DNA of 14,200 nucleotides from Gloeopeniophorella convolvens (lineage: Eukaryota; Basidiomycota; Agaricomycetes; Russulales): assembly GCA_022496205.1 (NCBI GenBank), contig WTXD01000263.1, forward strand, positions 1 to 14,200. Direction: 5' to 3'. Made by a program: the position numbers and the translations under genes. Under the pieces are notes generated by a model, which did not search any database, was not told the origin of the DNA, and saw only the letters and a list, made by a program, of their open reading frames with translations. Of the stretch, positions 9,501 through 14,200 are shown piece by piece (position 1 is the stretch's first letter; each line of letters opens with the position of its first letter).

Positions 9501-10030
9501 CGCCGCGGAATATCTCAACCCCGCGATCAGTGAAGTGATTCACCACGAACTCTTCAGCAAGAGGGCGTACAGCGACGAGACGCAATTCGTGTCAGGTCAC
9601 AAAGACTTTCCTGACGAGAAGGAGGTACCCGCGGCACTGGTGGCCCTGGCAGCGACAGCGGTGCGCCCCATATAATATTTTCTACGCTCTGCCATACTCA
9701 TTATATTGAACATAGATTCACGGCGCGATCAGCGACTTGTGCGCGCCCAAGGTGCCCAAGGCACCGAAGCGTCCCTCCAAGGAGGCTCCGAAGAAGGCTC
9801 GAAAGTCGCGAGCCCCGGAGGATATTTCGATAGCGGGTATGCGGCTGTGTACAACGACCACCGCGACCGGCTCCGGCGGGCCCTGAACAAGGACCCTCTC
9901 GAATACCACCACCTCCTTCACGCAATCTACAAAGCCTCGAAGTGAGTTAACATTTCATCACTCCTATCCGATTTCTGATTGTAGTTGCAGGGCCGGACCG
10001 GGTGGTGATCAGGTTGAGTCGGACTCCTAA
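6535..10030 (+). CDS. Intron-rich nuclear-type protein with a DUF6532-like C-terminal domain
   Basis: Proposed exons: 6535-6781, 6841-6909, 6962-7000, 7065-7145, 7205-7327, 7388-8058, 8184-8279, 8367-8507, 8570-8821, 8887-9198, 9253-9417, 9469-9660, 9716-9941, 9991-10030; about 885 residues. Phases agree at every junction except two doubtful points (near 8565 and in 9716-9941). The N-terminal half is low complexity: a 16-residue tandem repeat, a Lys/Ser-rich region, an acidic run (about residues 298-350), Ser-Asp repeats, and arginine clusters such as DRRRNRKRSR that could be nuclear signals. From about residue 620 (LFGFAFPDF, then YRGPFKTAAEGV, EVPAALVALAATAIHGAI, YNDHRDRL, EYHHLLHAIYKAS) it resembles DUF6532, a family of unknown function common in Agaricomycetes. 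I recalled this pattern from memory and did not search. Role unknown. Confidence 0.7.
6577..6672 (+). repeat. Two tandem 48-bp units inside exon 1 of the host gene
   Basis: Sixteen codons (RELTPPPPTQVPRESS) are repeated next door (RELTPPPSTQVPKEPS). Six codons differ only at the third position without changing the residue, and three differ by residue (P/S, R/K, S/P). That excess of silent change indicates that the MGRKGSKH frame is translated and under constraint. Confidence 0.9.
6782..9990 (+). other. Thirteen proposed spliceosomal introns of the host gene
   Basis: Introns: 6782-6840, 6910-6961, 7001-7064, 7146-7204, 7328-7387, 8059-8183, 8280-8366, 8508-8569 (or 8564), 8822-8886, 9199-9252, 9418-9468, 9661-9715 and 9942-9990. 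Most are 49-65 bases; two are 87 and 125. All are GT-AG. Donors include GTATGC, GTGAGT and GTAAGT. Branch-like motifs such as CTCAC, CTGAC and a perfect TACTAAC (in 9199-9252) precede many acceptors. An additional 54-base in-frame intron, 8728-8781 (GTATGT ... CTCAC ... AAG), is possible; without it the exon also reads through. Confidence 0.7.
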
Positions 10031-10250
10031 GTCCATTCGAGAAGCGAGTGCGCGCGAGGCTCCGCTTTCAGCAAGATATGTGGTCAAGGGTCAGGTACTG
10101 GGTCGACTTAATACCTTTCTTGTTCATTTCATTGTTGCTCGCGTTGTTTCTCCGGCCTCTGGGTTTCATTGATACCTTGCATAGTATACAGATCCTCGAA
10201 TGCATTGCTTGATCTCCAGATCATCTATATCTGGTAGATATATCATTGTG
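10031..10250 (+). other. 3' flank of the host gene
   Basis: Follows the TAA at 10028-10030. It is T-rich (TTTCTTGTTCATTTCATTGTTGC around 10116-10140) as in fungal 3' untranslated regions, and passes into AT-rich DNA after about 10190. No gene is seen. Confidence 0.45.
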
Positions 10251-10374
10251 TGATTATCAAGTGTGATAAGATTGCGAGATAGTGATAAGATATGATTATT
10301 GAGTGATTGTGATATGATAAGATTATTAGATGATAGTGATATGATAAGATTATTGGATGATAGTGATATGATCT
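10251..10374 (+). repeat. 27-bp AT-rich minisatellite, about 4.5 copies
   Basis: Units at 10251-10277 (diverged), 10278-10304, 10305-10331, 10332-10358 and a partial one at 10359-10374. The core is GATAGTGATATGATAAGATT followed by ATTGGAT. The third and fourth units are nearly identical; earlier ones are increasingly diverged, suggesting rightward growth of the array. Confidence 0.88.
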
Positions 10375-10660
10375 AACCTGTCAATAGTTCAAATTGACTA
10401 CAAATTGAAGATATTAGTTACAATCTTGGATAGATAGTATAAATTGGACACTCTTTTGACCATATTAATCATCTAATTAGACTGATATTGAACACTGATT
10501 GACACACATCATCGATCAATGGACTGTTCAATAGTTGCTCAATAATGTCTCAAATACTGTAAAATTGATCGGAGACCATTTCACTTTTGATTAATTTGTT
10601 TAGATTGGGCAGATTGAATATGTTAATCAAATTGGCAGATATTGAATACATTGACTTGAA
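10375..10660. other. AT-rich intergenic DNA
   Basis: Strongly AT-rich compared with the GC-richer exons on the left. It is full of short variants of ATTGAATA, AATTGG and GATATTG, including a diverged pair of units starting GGCAGAT at about 10608 and 10634. No open frame of interest and no recognisable gene. Confidence 0.6.
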
Positions 10661-10727
10661 TTGGACAAGAGGGAAAACCCTGATGAAGGCCCGTCACGTG
10701 ATCAAATGGCACGGCCTGCATGCATGG

Positions 10728-10818
10728 TTGAGCGAAACCCTCAAAAGTTGAGCGAAAGGAGAAAGGTAGCAAAATATATTTTCGCCATGATTCATAGCGA
10801 AACGCAAATTTCGCTCAA
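10728..10818. repeat. Direct and inverted copies of TTGAGCGAAA
   Basis: TTGAGCGAAA occurs twice in direct orientation within about 20 bases, and its reverse complement occurs about 55 bases later. Just before the inverted copy lies a small perfect hairpin, AGCGAAA-CGCAAA-TTTCGCT. The arrangement resembles a foldback or the ends of a small inverted-repeat element. Confidence 0.6.
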
Positions 10819-11175
10819 ATGCCCAGTGAATTTCACTCAATCCAGCCCTCTCAGTGAAGGGTGTGCAACAGTGCCCCTTATAGGCTCTCCTTAAAATATT
10901 GAGATTTTGTCAAGTGGGCTATTACTACAAATACAGGAAATATCTGTGTCATGGGCTTAGATGCAAGGTACACAAGGTTTGGCAATCCTTAGCCACTCCT
11001 TGAACCCGGAGATTTGGTGATGCTCCTGACATGGGCAGGGGATCATCCTACATGAGTCATAGTCCAAATGTGGAGGCATAGAGTGGAAAGAGGGGTAGAG
11101 ACAGGGGCTCCAGCCAAATATATATCAACTTAGTGTGTCATACAGCTCACATGGACTGGCCCTTCCAATCTGTGT

Positions 11176-11231
11176 GTCAAATTTCCTGCACCACATGCTA
11201 GGAAAGGTGCCCAAAAGGACAGGAAATTGAC
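11176..11231. repeat. Imperfect inverted repeat
   Basis: GTCAAATTTCCTG (11176-11188) pairs with CAGGAAATTGAC (11220-11231) with one bulged base, enclosing 31 bases. Function unknown; it may be chance or a decayed transposon end. Confidence 0.5.
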
Positions 11232-11520
11232 TTTCGTATTGCACACACGGAAATGGCCAGGATATCTGACATTTCGGATACATTCCCTACTTATAAAATT
11301 TGGGTCGATCTCCAGTGTCAGCCATACACGGGGGATGATAGGACAAACCGGCGCGCGACCAGACATCGCGGGAACCGGCACGGGCAGACCCGACCCCGAT
11401 CGGTCCGCCAGACTGTGCTCACCGAGATTTGGCGGCTTTTGGTGATGTGAGCGCGCGTCGACAACACGCGCCTCGCGCGCGCCGCGTTCAATCAACTGAG
11501 ACTAGTAGACTGTAGTCGTG

Positions 11521-11825
11521 TAGCAGCGGTGAAGTGAAGTGGGATATCAGCTTGGGGAGCGATAAAGATGCTCGCGGAGCCATTCGCACCTCAGTGCGGA
11601 AGCAACTCATAGATCAACCCGCCGGGCGATTTAGGCGATTCGGGCAACGAGATATAGTCAAACCTGTCTTAAGCCATAGCCCTCGGTGGAAGCCCAAAGC
11701 TATGGCTTATGACAGGTTATGGGGTTTGGGAGGCACGGGCATGTCGGGGATCAGATAGGCGCTGGGACCGGCATCGTGAATTATTATGAGTAGCGATTGT
11801 ACTACAGAGCACTCTAAACTGTATG
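11521..11825. other. Downstream flank of the transposase gene
   Basis: About 300 bases past the transposase stop codon (read on the minus strand). Apart from the hairpin at 11661-11718 I see no gene. If the transposon is intact on this side, its terminal inverted repeat should lie here or a little to the left, but the matching upstream end is not in view. Confidence 0.4.
11661..11718. repeat. Strong hairpin: 19-bp stem, 20-base loop
   Basis: AACCTGTCTTAAGCCATAG (11661-11679) and CTATGGCTTATGACAGGTT (11700-11718) are reverse complements at 18 of 19 positions; one further C-G pair closes the loop. It lies 107 bases beyond the transposase stop codon. It could be a transcript-end structure, a remnant of a foldback element, or part of the transposon's terminus. 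Confidence 0.85.
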
Positions 11826-13784
11826 TTATATTGCATGGGAGTTAAAGTAATCAGTAATATTGGTTTCACGAAGCAATCGGAACTCATCGAGCCTTGTCTG
11901 ACGACTGAGATCAACAAGGATTGCTTCTAGCTTGCGTGCAAAGGGCTTGTTGAGGCCGGAAACGAAATCCCGAAGCGTTGACGCTGCAGACAGTGCGTCT
12001 TTGTGAGATGGCATCGCTTTGACGATGTCATCGTCGTCGGACTCGCCGCCGCGTGTCGTCGGATCGTTCGATTTCGACTGTTTCGAAACTGCGGTGTAAA
12101 TCTCTATCTCTACGTCAGTTGTATCCATGATCATGATGCTATCCTCCTCGGACGGATTAAGGAGCTCTTCAAGGTCCATCCGGTTGGCCCTGTGCAAGAC
12201 ACCACATCGTTCGAGGTGTACGAGTGCATCCGAGACCTCGCGTTCGGCAGTGGATTGACCTAAGGCTGTGAGGTCGGGTCGGTCGGGAGCGGAATGGTTG
12301 AGGAGTGAGAGAATAGGGACGATCACTGGCGGTGCGGGAGTATCGGAAGCAGCAGAATCATCAGGAAGGATACCTGACTTCCGCCAGCAGTTGCAGATCA
12401 TTGTTGTGTCCACCTCTTGCCATGCGAGGTCAGCCAAGCGCATGGCTTCGAGGATGTTTATATTGTAAATAACTGCTAGGGAGACCTTGTTGTCGTAGTG
12501 ATCAATGGCTCGACACATAAATAATGCACGATAGTGCGCCTTGAAGCATCGGATGATCCCCGCATCGGCTGGCTGGACGTGAGCGGTGAGATTGGGGGAA
12601 AAGTTTTCGACATGAATGTTGGTGAGATCATCAGGGGGAACATGGCCACTAAAGTTATCTTGAAGCAGTAAGATCTTCCGTTTGCTGTGTTGTAGCTTAG
12701 AATCCCAGTCACGGAGCCACTCTTGATAAAGAACGGTGGTCATCCATGCCTTCGCATTGCTTCGGTGATAGAATCCGAGTTGAGCACCTGACTTCCGCTC
12801 GAAAGGTCGCGGCCGGTTGTATTTACTGATGACAAATGGTGGGAGTTTCTCGCTGCCATCAGCGTTCATCGTGAATGCATATGTCAGACGCTTTTTGCTC
12901 CCTTTCACCCCGGACATCTGTCTGTCCATAAGCCCTCGGTCTGGTGGCATCCTGCGGATGGTTTAGTATAGCAGTAAGTACCAATGGCAGATGCTTTGAT
13001 AGGAGCATAACTCACGCCCAGAACAGCCCCGTCTCATCCATGTTAAACACATCCTTCAATTGATAACCAAGTCGCTGAATCAGCTCGCGGACGCGCTCGC
13101 GTTCATGTTCGACACTACCCGGATCTGCAGAGCCTGCTTCACCGTGACGCTTGAAGTTCTTTAAGCCACAAGCTTCTTCAAGGCATCGAGCCACCCGCCA
13201 CTCATGGAAACCCGATTGTCCTTCGGAATGCCTACTAGGTCTGCAAACCGTTGCCACTTCTGCTTGATGATCTCACCACTAAGATGAACACCATCAAACA
13301 TGGCTTTTGCGATCCAGAGCTCGAGCATTTCATCGACTGCTGGATTCTCGGTCTGCTTGACATGCTTTGTCAACCCAGTTCGTCCGCGCGCTAGCTCCTC
13401 TGTGTACTGCTTGCGGTACTTCTCCTCTATCTTAAGCCAGGATGAGATCAAAGGCTGCTTGATGCGAAGGTCCGGGTATAGTGGGGCCCAGTGCTCAGCT
13501 GTTTTGACCTGCGATTCGCCCTGCGCGTGATGCCAGTCTAGAATCTCTATCTTCTGGCTCAACGTCACATTCGGTTTCCCACCAGTGGAAGTGGTGGGGA
13601 TCTTGCGAGGACCTTTCTGTTTGGGTTCCTTGCGCTCTATGGGCCCTACGGTATCGTGGCCAACATATGAGTGTATAGCCACACTGTGACCAGCAACGGA
13701 CGCACATTTTCTCTTATTTCCCACTAAACCTAGCCCAGCCCACCTCTCAAGCCCTTCCACAAGTAGCTTTTGATGTTCTGTCAA
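11826..13784 (-). CDS. Pogo/Tigger-like DDE transposase with CENP-B-type DNA-binding region
   Basis: Read on the minus strand. The N-terminal part (13784 to about 13174) holds a Psq/CENP-B-N-like helix-turn-helix (NVTLSQKIEILDWHHAQGES ... PLISSWLKIEEKY) and a CENP-B-type second domain (DEMLELWIAKAMFDG ... ISKPDN-like segment ending MSGGWLDALKK). One base is missing near 13220, after which another frame continues with CGLKNFKRHGEAGSAD up to NMDETGLFWA. An intron at 13015-12952 follows, then the rest of the DDE_1 domain to the TAA at 11826. Catalytic triad: Asp in MDETG (13036-13038), Asp in LQDNFSGH (12657-12659), Asp in QPADAGI (12564-12566), with 30 residues between the last two. About 630 residues in all. 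No ATG starts the first frame; the true 5' end is missing or cut by the LTR at 13792. It would cut and paste its own element at TA sites. Confidence 0.85.
12952..13015 (-). other. Spliceosomal intron in the transposase gene
   Basis: On the minus strand it starts GTGAGTTATG, has TACTAAA as a branch-like motif and ends CCGCAG; 64 bases. Removing it joins DETGLFWA to MPPDRGLMDRQMSGVKG in frame, as expected for the continuous DDE domain. Confidence 0.85.
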
Positions 13785-13960
13785 TCGTTGATGTTGAGAC
13801 GGACAGGACTAGGACAGGAAGGACGTCTCTGATTAGATTAGATAAGGGACTCGGTGATCTGCGAGCTATCTGATCTACAATGTATATGACATCATTATGT
13901 TCTAGCCCCTAAGGCTGTACCTACTTTCGTTCCTGTTCTAGATTCTTCCGGGCCCTTCCA

Positions 13961-14022
13961 TGACCCACATGCAGTTCTGGGTTGACCCACCTGCAGTTCC
14001 GGTCGACCCACTTTAGTTCCGC
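13961..14022 (+). repeat. Three ~22-bp tandem units in the U3 of the right-edge LTR
   Basis: TGACCCACATGCAGTTCTGG, TGACCCACCTGCAGTTCCGG and a third unit CGACCCACTTTAGTTCCG follow each other. The first element's LTRs have two shorter, diverged units at the same place (about 282-320). Being upstream of the TATA box, they may be regulatory protein sites that vary in number between subfamilies. Confidence 0.75.
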
Positions 14023-14090
14023 TTTCACATGGGTCTCTGGTTATCACATGTTGCTGTTGTTTATCACATGCAAACCACACTCCTTTTGTG

Positions 14091-14098
14091 TATATAAA
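14091..14098 (+). promoter_or_regulatory. TATA box of the right-edge LTR
   Basis: TATATAAA, in the same position relative to the GTAGCCTCAGTCT block as in the other two LTRs. Confidence 0.7.
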
Positions 14099-14200
14099 GG
14101 ACGCTGTTTTCGCCCTTGTAGCCTCAGTCTGTTGACTTCACTGAGTGAGGCAAGTACTTTACTTCCAGAACTTCCAGACTTGCGCTTACCTAGTTACTTT

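Larger units (their letters stand above)
10661..11520. other. Intergenic DNA with short inverted repeats, no gene recognised
   Basis: Open frames here (for example 10661-10894 plus and 11130-11495 minus) show no family features or splice structure. Notable pieces are TTGAGCGAAA twice near 10728-10760 with its exact reverse complement TTTCGCTCAA near 10808, an imperfect hairpin at 11176-11231, and a CG-rich stretch of repeated GCGCGC around 11450-11487. The region could hold decayed non-autonomous transposons, but no termini with target-site duplications were found. Confidence 0.5.
11826..13791 (-). mobile_element. Pogo/Tigger-type DNA transposon, ends not resolved
   Basis: The transposase defines a Tc1/mariner-superfamily element. 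I could not find paired terminal inverted repeats: the upstream side is interrupted by a copia-type LTR at 13792, so one end lies beyond that insertion and outside the window. The limits given cover only the coding part and the bases up to the LTR. Confidence 0.6.
13792..14200 (+). repeat. Divergent copia-type LTR, cut by the window edge
   Basis: Begins TGTTGAGACGGACAG like the first element's LTRs and shares islands with them: TCTGATTAGATTAGATA, ATGTTCTAG, TAAGGCTGT, CCATGACCCAC, CACATGGGTCTC, a TATA box (14091-14098), GTAGCCTCAGTCT and GAGGCAAGTAC. Between the islands it differs a lot, so it belongs to a related but separate subfamily. It may be a solo LTR or the 5' LTR of an element running off to the right. 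It ends inside the segment equivalent to the intron-like 54 bases. Confidence 0.88.

Noticed and set aside
10661..10894. Helitron or hAT ends in the AT-rich to mixed region
   Set aside because: I looked for a CTAG-type hairpin end or paired terminal repeats with target duplications and found none that fit.
11130..11495. 121-residue minus-strand open frame in the intergenic region
   Set aside because: No recognisable motif, no splice-site pattern, and overlapping open frames on the plus strand in the same CG-rich stretch.
12003..12468. Plus-strand open frames opposite the transposase
   Set aside because: They are shadows of the minus-strand DDE transposase, whose catalytic motifs are clear.
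1..14200. CRISPR arrays, tRNA or rRNA genes, riboswitches
   Set aside because: Nothing with the needed repeat-spacer pattern, cloverleaf or rRNA signature was seen; the content is eukaryotic.

Overview
The window looks like genomic DNA of a mushroom-forming (agaricomycete) basidiomycete. The basis is a host-type gene with about thirteen introns of roughly 50-65 bases (two longer), carrying CTNAC-type branch sites, and a C-terminal half that resembles the DUF6532 family, which is abundant in Agaricomycetes. Around it lie a Ty1/copia retrotransposon and a pogo/Tigger-type transposase that itself contains a short spliceosomal intron. No bacterial-style operons, tRNA, rRNA or CRISPR arrays are visible.

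Layout. 1-125: flanking DNA of unclear origin, possibly a coding fragment. 126-6186: a nearly complete Ty1/copia element with a 5' LTR (369 bp), a primer-binding site matching the anticodon arm of initiator tRNA-Met, an unusually long leader (about 890 bases), a gag-protease-integrase-RT-RNase H reading frame broken by one-base frame changes, a polypurine tract and a 3' LTR (486 bp). 6187-6534: presumed upstream region of the host gene. 6535-10030: the host gene, an acidic/basic low-complexity N-terminal half followed by a DUF6532-like domain. 10031-10660: AT-rich DNA with a 27-bp minisatellite. 10661-11825: no gene recognised, but several inverted repeats, including a 19-bp-stem hairpin. 11826-13784 (minus strand): pogo/Tigger-like DDE transposase, frameshifted. 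13792-14200: the first ~409 bases of another copia-type LTR, related to but divergent from the first, abutting the 5' side of the transposase and running off the window.

Most interesting signal. The 3' LTR carries, just downstream of its TATA box, a 54-base segment with GC-AG intron borders (GCAAGT donor, CTTAC branch-like motif, TAG acceptor). A second copy of the flanking sequence follows immediately and lacks exactly that segment, so one LTR seems to hold an unspliced and a spliced copy of the same leader. The 5' LTR has only the intronless form. The divergent LTR at the right edge keeps the same GCAAGT junction and CTTAC motif. This suggests an intron in the retrotransposon leader and a template-switch or recombination event that recorded splicing in DNA.

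Caution. Every frame break I could place (three in gag-pol, two in the host gene model, one in the transposase) has the same sign: one base missing. That may be decay, but it is also what a deletion-biased long-read assembly would produce, so 'broken' calls are provisional.
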